Of a stretch of DNA of 64,000 bases, positions 1 through 12,100 are shown one piece after another. The notes below the pieces were generated by a model. That model was not told the DNA's origin. It searched no databases and saw only the letters and a list, made by a program, of their open reading frames with translations. This DNA comes from Symbiodinium natans (taxonomy: Eukaryota > Sar > Dinophyceae > Suessiales > Symbiodiniaceae), in contig CAJNDS010000391.1 of assembly GCA_905221605.1 (NCBI GenBank), forward strand, positions 392,930 through 456,929. The letters run 5' to 3'. Within the stretch, counting starts at the first letter, position 1, and each line of letters begins with the position of its first letter. The position numbers and the translations under genes are program-made.

Positions 1-1
1 C

Positions 2-116
2 GACACCGTGCAAAAGGCTATGGACATCCTTGTCCGTGGTTTCACCGACTGGCGTGCGTGGTGCCCAAGCTCACACGGCCCAGGCTTGTGGAAGAGTGCC
101 TCGGCAGTATGGATAC
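2..116 (+). CDS. Gene A leader exon (3' part)
   Basis: The window opens inside an exon that reads DTVQKAMDILVRGFTDW and onward. It is nearly identical to gene B 24445-24559. In this frame there are only a few substitutions (K/M, G/S, A/P) and the other frames change more, which picks the coding frame. A GTGCGT donor follows at 117. No domain recognised. Confidence 0.55.
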
Positions 117-3100
117 GTGCGTATACATGTCCACATCATGCAATGTGTGTGAACAGATTCAGATGTAAAACGCAACTCCTCACATATCTCTCTGGGGAGG
201 GGGGGAGGGTGGTCGGGGTGGTTGACGGGCCTGGTGCCGCCTTCCTCGCGACCCTCATGAGTGGCGGACATGGCTGTGCTTGGGCGGACTCGCGCCGCCA
301 CCCTCAGCAGTAAGGCAGGAGAACGCCCCCCCAGATCTTCCCTGCAATCAACACGTTAACCGCTCAATCATGATGGGGGAGGAGGTCGGGCAGGGTCAAG
401 CCCCATGATGAGCATGACGATGATGATGATGATGATGATGATGAGAATGAGGGAAAATGATGATGGTGATGATGATGCGTGTAATATATATATATATATA
501 TAATAGTTTATTTATTTATATTCATTTATATATTTTGATATTTTGATATATCTACATAAATTTTTGTATTTATATTTATATGTATATTTGTATTCATATT
601 TGAATTTGTATATTTTCATATGTATATTTCTATTTATATTTGTATTTATGTGTGTATATATATATGTTTATTTATTTGTTAATTTTTATTTATGTATTAG
701 CTCGCCACCCCCCCCCCCCTCCCCCAAAGTTCTACGTTAAAGGTTTCCAGAGCCCAACAAGAGTCAATAAACACCAAAATCAGGATGCCAAAAAACCCAA
801 ACCAAAACAAACAAAACCAAACAAAACCAAAACAACCAACAAAGCCAATAGTCTGAGACTCTTGGAAAGGTGAAACCAAAACAACCCACCAAACAAAAAC
901 ACAACCAACAACAAAAAACATTATTTCCAAACTCTTGACTTCAAGGGGAAATGATTCCCTTTGCCCAAGAGTCTCGGAATATTTTGTTGTTTTTTTGCGG
1001 TTTTTGTTTTTTTGGTTTGTGTTTTTCGTTTCATCTTTCCAGGAGTCTCAGAATGTTTTTTTGTGTTTTGGTTGTTTTGTTTTTTTGGGTGTTTTTGGTG
1101 TTTGCGGTCTTGTTATTTTTGGCTTCTGGGAGTTTGGTTTGTCTGATTTTGTTTTTATCTTATAGAGAAATAGTGCTGGGTACATAGTGCCTGTACTAGG
1201 CAAATATTGACCTAATCTTATATGAAAGACGCGAGTGAGCTATCCTAGATTTTGTTCATTCATGGAATATCTAGTGTAGAATATAGTGATTGTGCTCGGC
1301 AAGCTAGACAAATACTGCAATTTTATAGACAAAACCCTTTTTTTCTAAGCAATTCGTTTTGTTTCTAGACAAGCAGTGCTTGTCCCAAGCCCAGGCAAAT
1401 ACTTTTCTAAATACATAGCGCGGCAAAACTATTGAATTAATACCATATGAAAGGTGCTTGTGAATCATCTTAGCCTTATGTCGAAAACGCACAATTCGCA
1501 TAGAGATTACAAATACAAAATTTTCCTAGAAACGTAGAACTCTTAAACAGCATCGACAAGCTTGCAAATACAGAATTCTCCTAGAAACGTAGAACTCTTG
1601 AACAAAGACGGCTTGAGCACAACGAACATGTGTACTAGATTTGACTAAAAGACAAGCAGCTTTCATCTCATTGTACTGAAACACTGCTCACGCACTAAGG
1701 AAATAGCACTTGTACAGAGTATATTATGTCGAAAACGCAAGACAAGCTCAACAATACATGATTGTTCTTAGAAAGCTATTCTTTACCTCATGAAAATCAT
1801 AGTGTTCGGAAACTCACAAATCCCAAAGCCAGGTGTTTCGATACAAATAAAGCATTTTCCTAAGCAATTCGTTCTTTTTTAAAGAAATAAGGCTTTTTCC
1901 AAGCAATCTGTTGATCACCTAGGCACATTAAATACTAATTTAACGCACACCAATGCAATATTCATTGCAGAGAAATTCAAGACTAAGTACATACTGGTTG
2001 TGTCGATTTAGTATGAATTCCTATTTTCAGAATGCTTCGAATGAGCAGTGAAGGACAGCTATTGGGACACACGCCGCACGCCGCCCGATAAGCAAGACTT
2101 CGAGTTTGCAAAACCCCTGCAATGCAGCGGACTCATTTTACCACGGAACCAATTATTACTATAAATAGTAGCCATAACAATCTTGTTATGGTTAGTCGTA
2201 GGAATTGTCCTATTACTTGTTGTTGTATGAGACACCATTTCCTGGGAATCCTGAAAGAAACCGCTTCAGACCAGCTCAGCACGCCAGCAGACCGTCAATC
2301 GCTGAGAGAAATATAGTCACAAGTACACAAGCTAAGATGTTGTTTCGAACTATGTATTTATTTACTAAGACAACAGTAAAGTACAAAATAAACACGAGTT
2401 TAATGAGGTGTAAACAGCAAGACTGCTATATCTTCCAGGTTTTTTGGCTTTCGGAGTATAAAAGGTCACACAATTTTAAACCGAAATTCGGTTGCAGATT
2501 TTACATACATTTTGCATAATGTGTTACGTAAAATAGTCGCGTCCATACTCGACAAGTACGATTTTATAGGTATTTACAGTGTTTTCGGCGTGCACTACTT
2601 GTACACAAGTGCGTGGAAGCAAGCAGAAGAGTAGTGTAGACAAGGAGGGTGTAGATCTTGGGAGGGGGGGGGGGCGGGGGGGGTGACCATTTATTTGTGT
2701 GTGTGAACTTGTACTTAACAGGCCAACGAACGAGAAAACATACTTATGTGGCTCTCAAGAGCCAAGGAAGTCAGATAATTCCTCGGAGGCTCGTTTCATT
2801 ACCGGGCCGCTCCTTTTAGTCGCAGTCTGAACAGGCCTAGTAGGTTCTATACGGCCTGCATGACTGCGTGGATGTCCTAAATGTCATTTTCGTGCTGCTT
2901 GACAGAGCCAAGACGACCATCACTGGGGCGTCAACTTCGGGAACCAGAGATGCGTTATCCGACTCATGGGCCAGGAGACCGAGCTGTTCAACTTCAACTG
3001 GGGATGGAGAACCCTTTCATGGCCAGGACGGCTGGGGACGGTCGCACAAGGACGAGTCAAGGATCTTCTGCCACACCCGCTGAGGATGATCTGGGACAAC

Positions 3101-6100
3101 CGAATCAAGGATCTTCTGCCACACCCGGTGAGGATGGTCTGGGACGGACGAGTCCTCGACCTTATGCCTCACCCGGTGAGGCTTGTGGCTCACTCGCACT
3201 ACGAGGCCGTCAGGACCGTGTTCAGCGTGGGATTTGAGCTTATGCACTGTCCCCACCGCGGCCATCACCATCATCTGATTGGTTGCCTCGGACATTGGAT
3301 CATGCGTCTGGCGCCACCTCTGCACTGGATGCCAAACCCAGTGAAGCTTGTGGCTCACTCGCACTACGAGGCCGTCAGGACCGTGTTCAGCGTGGGATTT
3401 GAGCTTATGCACTGTCCCCACCGCGGCCATCACCATCATCTGATTGGTTGCCTCGGACATTGGATCATGCGTCTGGCGCCACCTCTGCACTGGATGCCAA
3501 ACCCAGTGAAGCTTGTGGCTCACTCGCACTACGAGGCCGTCAGGACCGTGTTCAGCGTGGGATTTGAGCTTATGCACTGTCCCCACCGCGGCCATCACCA
3601 TCATCTGATTGGTTGCCTCGGACATTGGATCATGCGTCTGGCGCCACCTCTGCACTGGATGCCAAACCCAGTGAAGCTTGTGGCTCACTCGCACTACGAG
3701 GCCGTCAGGACCGTGTTCAGCGTGGGATTTGAGCTTATGCACTGTCCCCACCGCGGCCATCACCATCATCTGATTGGTTGCCTCGGACATTGGATCATGC
3801 GTCTGGCGCCACCTCTGCACTGGATGCCAAACCCAGTGAAAACCCAGTGAAAATTCTTTCAAATGGAGGCATCCTCGACCTGTTGCCCAACCCCGTGAAA
3901 TCAGTTGCGCACGGAAGAATTCTCGATTTGGTCCCTGATCCAGTCAGGAAAGTAGCGGGCGGCGACATCATGGGCCTCCTGCCAGATCAATTGAACAAGA
4001 TTGCCGGTGGCAACATCATGGGCCTCTTGCCGGGTCCACTGAACAAAGTTGCGGGCGGCGACATCATGGGCCTTCTGCCAGATCAATTGAACAAGATTGC
4101 CGGTGGCGACATCATGGGCCTCCTGCCAGATCAATTGAACAAGATTGCCGGTGGCGACATCATGGGCCTCCTGCCAGATCCGCTGAACAAAGTTGCGGGA
4201 GGCAACATCATGGATCTTGTCAGCGACCCAGTGAAGACGCTGTCCAATGGCAACATTCTGGATCTCCTGCCTGAGCCAGTGCAGCTCGTTGCAGGTGGCC
4301 GGCCCGACTCCATCAGAACAACGCTCACAATGGGCAACGAGCTCATGCGGTGCGCCAACCCGACTTCGCAAGGTGACCTGATCCAGTGTCTCGGCTACAA
4401 GATTGTGGGAAGCGTCCCTCCACTGAACTTCTTGAATCGCCTGGGCGACATCTTCAGCGAGTTCATCGAGGCCTTCGCGAAGGTGGCCGCTACAGTGGCC
4501 ACACAGGCTATGAAGGGTGGACAGTCTCTGCTACAGGTGCCCAGCTCGAAATCATTTAGAGTTTAGGGTTTAGGGTTGCTGGGAAACCTTTCGCCTGTTG
4601 ATGCAACCCTTGCTACAGGCAAGAAGGCCCTGCTTTCAGGTGTTGCCGGCAGCCTCCTCAGCCCGTGCTTAAACAGGGTTTAGGAGGTCCCTTCATTTGG
4701 CCCTTAAAACATCTCCCAACCCTCAGCAGACAGAGTGCGGACCCCCTGCTTCGGGAATCTACCCCAGGTGGCTGCCACCTCCGAGTTCCCTTCTGCCGAC
4801 TCTCCACCCATGGTGCACCACAGAGGCAGGCTTAGGGTTTAGGGTTTAGGGTATACCTTCTGTGGATCGGCAAAGCAGGTCATTGCGTCGCATCGCCGAG
4901 GTTTTGAGGTTGTTGGAGGCAGTTTCTGCACCAACCGTGGCATGGAAAATGAACCGTCAGTATCGAAAACAAAAACCCAAACTTCCATGTTGTCTAAATG
5001 TGTGTTCCTTTTTTGTGCTCCTGTTCTGGCATGTTTTGCACTTTTGTGTGTTTGCCTGTTTTTGGTCTTGCACTTTTTGATGATGCGTGTTTTGTGCTTG
5101 CTTGTCTTTTTGTTTTGCGTGTGCTTTCCTATGCTTATCAAGAGCATAGTAAGCCACAAATAAAATCCAAGCTTTGAGAGCTTGTCCCAGGACAGTTTGT
5201 TTTTTTATTTTGTGATTTTCCTGAGGCATTCTCCATGTTTCTGGCTTACAAGAGGGCGGCATTTCACATGTGCCCCTATCGCTATCAGAATGTCAATCAC
5301 GTCCTAGCTACTCGAAACGTGAACACTGCAATGGTACGATATAGTGTGCTCAATAAGATGTAGAGTGACTTCTTCGAGAAATCACACTGGTGTTCTGACA
5401 TGTACTGCGCCGTCCGCCTGCAGCTCGTTAAATGCAAGACGCCCCAAACCCTTGAAGCATAGTTCTGAGTAGGAAATGAGGCAATGAGGGCCCTATATAT
5501 ACCCTTTACGGGATTACACAGGGCCCTAATTCCCTCATTCCCTGCCTCATTCCCTGCTATGAACCAGCTAGTTGAAGCCTGGTTCAGGCCCCAACCTCCT
5601 CATCACGAAGCACTCGCAGCACGCGCCCAGTGGACAAGCCGAGTTGTTGCAGGAGATGGCGGCCGCGAAGGATCGCTGTTATGTTGCCGTTGCAATGGTT
5701 TTTGCCGGATGGTTTCAAGGGGATAGTGTGAGGGGTTTAGGGTTTAGGGTTTAGGGTCTAGGGTTTAGGGGCTTAGGGTTTAGGGTTTAGGGTCTTTGCA
5801 TGACTCTTCACTGGACCTGAGGTGCAGGATGCGTCCGTTGTCGTAAAGGGCCCTTGGCCAACCCATGCAATCCTTGACCCAGGCACAGCGTGGCGACGAT
5901 GAGGAGGACGAGGAGCCTCCAGCCGCAGTCAGCTGGGGCTTCAGTGACTATGGGCCCAAGACCAGAGCATTGGTGACCCAGCTGCTTGTCTCATGTAGGG
6001 GGGGAGGGGAGGAGTTGAGGCTGAGGATGCACTTTTCTTCTAGTTCAAGAGTGTATTCGGGATGTCCTTCAGTGGACAGCAATTCCTTGTCTTTTGTTGC

Positions 6101-9100
6101 AGCATGTTCCTCATAAGTAAAAGTCAGCTCGGCGCCGGACCACGAGTGGGGGCGTCGGAGGATCGTCACACAGACGCAAGGGGAGTATTGCCGAATTGCA
6201 CTGCAGTCGGGCAGTTGCGCACTGTTGTGCCGCAGCGAAACAGTTCCGAGGTTCGATGGCAGGGAGACCGCCACGGGATCCTGCTTGGCCTTTGCGCCAA
6301 GGGACAAGACCGGCAGCGACAACCAGGCTACTCAAAAAGACTGGCAAGCGCCGACTGAGGATGACTTCGTGAAGCTGGAACCTTGGGCGGTTCCGTGCGG
6401 CAACAAGTGGATGAAGGACAACTGGAACAAGTGGCAGGGCTATTCTTTCTACACTGCGGACACGGCCATCGAGAAGTGTGTGACCGTGAGCTTCCAGTTG
6501 AACATGCAGCCCGTCGTTGCCTTTGTCGGTGGCATCCAGTTTGACTTGCTGCCCGGGCCTCTGGCTGAGGTGGACAGCCAAGCCAGGATCTTACATGGGG
6601 GGTGTCCGAAAATGTGGGCCGCCGTTCTTAAGGGGGTCCCTTTAAGAAGATTCCATGAAGCGCAGTCGGGACACTCATGTGGGGGTTTCCGAGAATGGGG
6701 GCTGCCCTTTTTGGCGTTCCTTTACAGAATTATGTGCTTTTCTGGAAAAAGTTCACCAAGGTGTGTTGGCCGAGAAATCAGCCGGGCGGGCTCGACCTGA
6801 GCGTCTTGCGCTCTGAGATCAGGTCCAACGGCGTCATGCTCTTCAGCCGCACGCTCCGCCTGGCCAAGCGCTTCGGCAAGGATACACACTTCGTGACGGA
6901 CAACATCAATGGCGGCCATCAAACTGCTCGAAGCTACTTTGCGGTTTCAGACACAGGCTCAGAGAGCGGGACTGGCATGGCTTCCATGAAACGGTCGGCT
7001 CTTCTGGAAAGCAACCACAGCAAGGCACGTGCGCAGACTCAGTTGGAGAAGTCGCTGTACTGGAAAGAGCAGGAAGACGACTTGTACTTGGCATCGGTCG
7101 AATACGGGAAGGATCTGGGCATCAACAAGACCTCCGAGCTGCGAGGGCAAGAAGCTCGGAAGCGCATCAGCGCCATGGAGTCCGAATCCGAGGCCCAGTC
7201 GGCAGCAAACGTCTTCAAGCTCTTCAGCTTCAAGAACGCTGGTGTGGTCAACTTTGAGGTCAAAGGCCTGCTCTCGGGCAACTGGATTCAGCTTGGATTG
7301 CAGATGGGCTTCGGCCCAGCCTACCAGAGCCCGGAGACGACGATCCCCTTGGTGAACATCGCAGATCAGTTCGCCCTCATCTTGGCTGCAATGCCCGATG
7401 AGCTCGTGTCATGGGAGAGCAGGTCCCGCGCCATCGCCGCGCTCAAGGACTTCTCCAGCGCAGATGTCCAGGCGGTGAACAGCAAGGCCAAGGAGGTGAA
7501 GGTTGCCGATGACAGCAAGGAGGGGGTTTCCGAAAATAGGCGGGGGTTCCCTTTTTTGTTGGTTCCCTTGAAGGGATTATAGCAATATGGGTTTGTGTTT
7601 TTTGGGGGGATCCAGGTTTAAGAAGGGCACACGGGTTGCACACCCGCAAAACATACCCCGAAACATACCTGTAACATACCGCCGAAATTGCAGATAAAGT
7701 AGCTCAAGATGCCGCGAAACATACCCGACACATACCCCCCCCGAAACATACCCCGAAACATACCGCGAAACATACCCGCGAAACATACCCTGATCCCAAC
7801 CCCGTCGCCCCCCCCCCCCCCCCCCCCCCCATTATCGCACAAACCCATATAGTATTTTGGGGTATACAAGGGGTACCCCTACTTGTTTTATCGGACATCC
7901 CCACCAGGACGGCAAGGATGGGAGCTGGTCCTTCGGCGTCAACTCGCCTCCTTTTAGCTCGGGCATTAAGCGCCATGAGCAGGTCGAGGAGGAGATCCTC
8001 CGTGAGTGCCAGGTGGGGCTTTGCCAGGAGAGATGCATAAGGGGGTTGACACATTATGGGGGTTTGCGAAAAAGGGGACCCCCAATATTAGCTCCCCAAA
8101 TATTCGGATCCCCTTATAAGAAGGACCCCAATGAGATACCCGTTATTTTCATAAACCCCCATATTAACAGCAACGTGCCTCTGCAGCCACCAACAAGATG
8201 GGATTCATGTGGTATGTGAGGGCAGTGCGAGGGCGGCATCGCTTCATGCTCTCTTTCTTTCTGGTTGGTCTAGCGCCTTGGGGGATCTTTTCCGCTCGAC
8301 CATAAAGTTTAATGCTTTGATAAACGCCCAGACTCGCACATCGGATAGCACGCACTCAAAGCACCCCTCTCCCAATCCTTGCTTGGCCTGCCCGAGCATC
8401 CGAGTTCCTGAGCTTATATTCAGCACTTGCCTCGAATGCTCTAGCCTGACTGACATGATCGTGATCATGTTTCTCCTTCCCACTTGGAAGCGGGATCTAG
8501 AATCCGAACTTCAGGAGAATTGGAGATCTCCCCCCTCTGACTGCAGATGACCCCAGCCCTCGCGCCACGGCAGGGACAGATTGTGGAGGGCAGCACGTGC
8601 TCACACTTGCAGGCGACTGAGGGGGCAGGGGGCAGGGGGGCACGGGGGGGGAGGGTGTGTGTGTGTGTGTGTGTGTGTGGATTTTGAAGCTCTCTGCCCA
8701 AAGCCAGTGACCAGGTACCCAAGCCGCAGCTCAACCCTTTACAAAGCCTTAAGACCTAAGACGGTTCATCCCATTTTGGATCCGATTTGCTGCAGTCCCA
8801 GAGGCAAAGATGACCCCATACACTTTGTTGCAGTTTCATTTTGGGCAATGGGCCCTTGTGATTGTTGCTTTGAGGAACAAGGGCTTAACAAAGGTCATGC
8901 TTGCCGGCTATAGTCCTGTGATGCCGCCACTGCAGAAGCCCTGACTGTCGACCTTCGTCTGCGCCCTGACATCGGAAGACCTATACAGTCTAACACGCCC
9001 TGAAGACTTGCATGTGTTTGGGGTTGCCCCAAGCTTCGTGGGCCTGAAACAAAGCTTGTTTGCCATGAGTAATGAGTCGCCAATTTGCGAGATGCGACCT

Positions 9101-12100
9101 CTCTGGTTTGGGGTATTAGGTTGAAACCCAAGAGCCAAAACCCTGAACCCCAGACCCTAAACCCCAAACCCGAAACCTCATGGCAGGAGGCAGACTGTGA
9201 CAGTCGTTTCGTGACGGTGGGAGCGGCACAGTCAACATGCTGGAAGCTTTTTTTTTCAGGGGACTTGCGGTCTTGCGGGAGTTTATTGTGATTTTTTATA
9301 TCAATGAAAATGACATCATGTTACAGTGATGTTGCTGGATTGTGACCTTGCCATGGAATCTTCTTTTGTAGTACTTTGAGTCTTATTCATTAATGTATCA
9401 TATGCTCTTGTTAGATTGTGATATTACTGTATGTCTATTCAAATGTTCTTATACTTTTGTTTCGGCACAATATTGTTACAATGACAAATTGAAGTCAATG
9501 TTTCAACCGAGTGAGAAAGTGCTTGCTACCTCGAAGGCTCCAGATGTATGGTCTTCCTTTGGCTAGTACAGGATCCGAAACCCTACACCAAGCCCTAAAT
9601 GGATCCCTTATAATCCCTGCTAAATCCCTCCACAGTGACAAAACCCAAAAAAGCATTCCCACAAACAAGTGTGCGTGAACCTAAGGCTCGCACCATGCAG
9701 TGCGCATGGCTGGACGGAAGATGCTTGAATCTCGGCATTCTAAATGTGGGCAAGGCCCCGGCTGCAGCAGATTATCTGTAGGGTTTGGGATGTTGCCCCT
9801 TATACTAACAGTCCTTGGTAGGGAATATAAACGGGTGTACTATAGTCCCAATGAAGGACTGTTAGTATGAGGCGGAACATCCCAATGTAAGGATTCTCAG
9901 GCTGACTTTCGGGCAGCTGCAGGTTCGGGATTGTGGCTGTCAGGGCATGCCCTGAACTTGCCTGAGGACCATGGGCTCCGCTTGCCTGACCGCTGCTGGG
10001 CATGAGCGCCTAAGGTTATAAGGCTTCGTTCTGGCTTTGTTTTGCTTGAATCCCCCTGCAACAATCCCGACACGCTCTTGCGCAGTACAGGTGGTGCATA
10101 TGCATCATCTCTGAGATTCGCAAACGAGAATCTGCATTGCTGTGCGAAAGCTGTTTGGCGAGCTGCGCAGCCCTTTCGAGCAAGGTTGTAGGAAGGAGGT
10201 GAGGTGATGGTTACCCAGTTCATGATTCGCCCAGTACTGAGACCACCACCACGACGACCTCCACCACGACGACCACCAGCACAACGACCACCAGCACAAC
10301 GACCACCAGCACAACGACAACAACCAGTACAACGACAAGCACAATAACATCCACAACAACAAGCACGGTCGGGCGCCCAGAACGCAGCCATACTGTGATA
10401 CCAGAGATAGATGAGATTCGCAGCACCGAGACCACCCGCACAACGACAACGACCTCGACACTTACCACCACAACCACCACCTTGTTTACTGAAGACCGGT
10501 CCTCAGATTTAGCAAGCCAAAGCACCGGTTACGTGGCTACTCACAGCGCCATGTCTTCCCCCATTGCCGTGTCAGTTCTATCCGATGGTAAGAGTCGGAA
10601 GTTTACTTGTGCTAGGGGACTCGCAGGCCAACGTCCAGGACGGCTTGCTGTGCGACTACTTCTACGATCAGTCCCAGTGCCAGGTGCCGAATCTGGGAGT
10701 TCTGAACCCAAGCGGCACTCAGTGTATCGCACCTGTGCAGTGTCTTCAGGTCCGGGGTTCCATGCTCAAACTTCAGAGGTAGAGAGAAGAAGAAGTAGAA
10801 GAAGAGAGAGAGAGAGAGGGAGAGGGAGAAAAAAAGAAGAGATGGGAGCCACCCTGCCCGCACGGAAACCCGAAGAAGAGCGTGCTACAGCATGTCAAGT
10901 TTCGACATGTGACCGGATGTCCCGAGCAGCGAGCATGCTGGCTGCAAAGGACCCCAGCCCATTCAGCAGTGCTGCCGCAGATTTTCATGGAGCGGCTTCG
11001 GGTTGAACTGAAGATGCTTGGAGTTTGGACTGTGAGCAACTGCCGTTCCGCTGAGCATGTGTTGTAGAGATAACCCTGAACCCTAAACCCTGAACCCTAT
11101 AATTGACTATTGCAAGTACCCATGAACCTCCAAGAGGAGCACGGACGATTCCCCAACCTGCGCAAACGCGATCAGTTCTGCATCAGGCGGGGGGCGTCCG
11201 TCGTCAATCCATGGGCTGGATAGAAGTTGTGGGTGACCCGCAGGTGCACGGGCAGTTTGATCACGAAGACCGACGGCAAGTACAAGTTCTACCTGAGCTC
11301 GGACGACGGCACGCTCTCTCTTCTAGAGTGGGCTAAGACAAAGAGTGCTGGGCAGTATGGTCATTGTTCGGTCATGATTCGGTCGCTTGCACATGCTGCA
11401 CATCGTTTTCATCAGGGTTTTGGTGTCCGGAGGCTCGCTCATGTACCTGAATGGGGCGAAGGTCGTGGACAACGATGGCTGCCATGGAGAAATCGAGAAG
11501 CACAGCAACGAGATGTTCCTTGCGGCAGGTGTCCATAGCTTGGTGGTGGACATGTGTGAGCTGGGTGGTGGCGAAGTCTTCAAGATGCGCTACCAGGGCC
11601 CGGACACTGGCAACTCCAAGATCACAGTTCCCATGTCTGCGCTCAAGCACTCAGTCAAGGCCCGAACCGGCAATCAGCACTTTGATCAGCACGTCTTTGC
11701 GAAACTAGCGTCAAGTGAGCGCCAGTCGTTAATGACTACTTTGAGATTGGCGTGCGGAAGTAAGGCTGGGAATGGACATGCGAAGTTTCACGGAGCGATG
11801 CAATCTGCAACACTATAATCTGATTTTGAAGTACCGGCCTTGTTTCTGAAGGGTACCAGTGTTATCGACAGGGGTTGCATGTTGTTTAGTTGTCACGTTG
11901 GACACGAAGCTGAGCAGAAGCAATCTCGAGAATTGCGGAAATGAGCACCCGCGGACGTACTGATTGACGTAATGTACATCGTAAGACTACAAGCAGTACT
12001 AGAGGAAGAGTTTCGCGACGTGTCGCTGTTTCTTCATCACATGGACAAAATGAAGGCGAACGTATACAAACCCCACAGCCCGCCGCCTGAGCTCAAGTGG

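Noticed and set aside
3017-3862. 281-codon minus-strand ORF over the 165-bp repeats
   Set aside because: Antisense of the tandem coding units. The plus frame is supported by gene B and by splice-consistent ends.
3160-4290. CRISPR array
   Set aside because: The direct repeats are contiguous and coding with no variable spacers, and the window is eukaryotic.
11103-11538. ORFs reading QFDHEDRRQVQVLPELGRRH in PA14 module 1
   Set aside because: Frame shadow. The alternate frame gives CTGSLITKTDGKYKFYLSSD, which carries the PA14 signature conserved across all modules.
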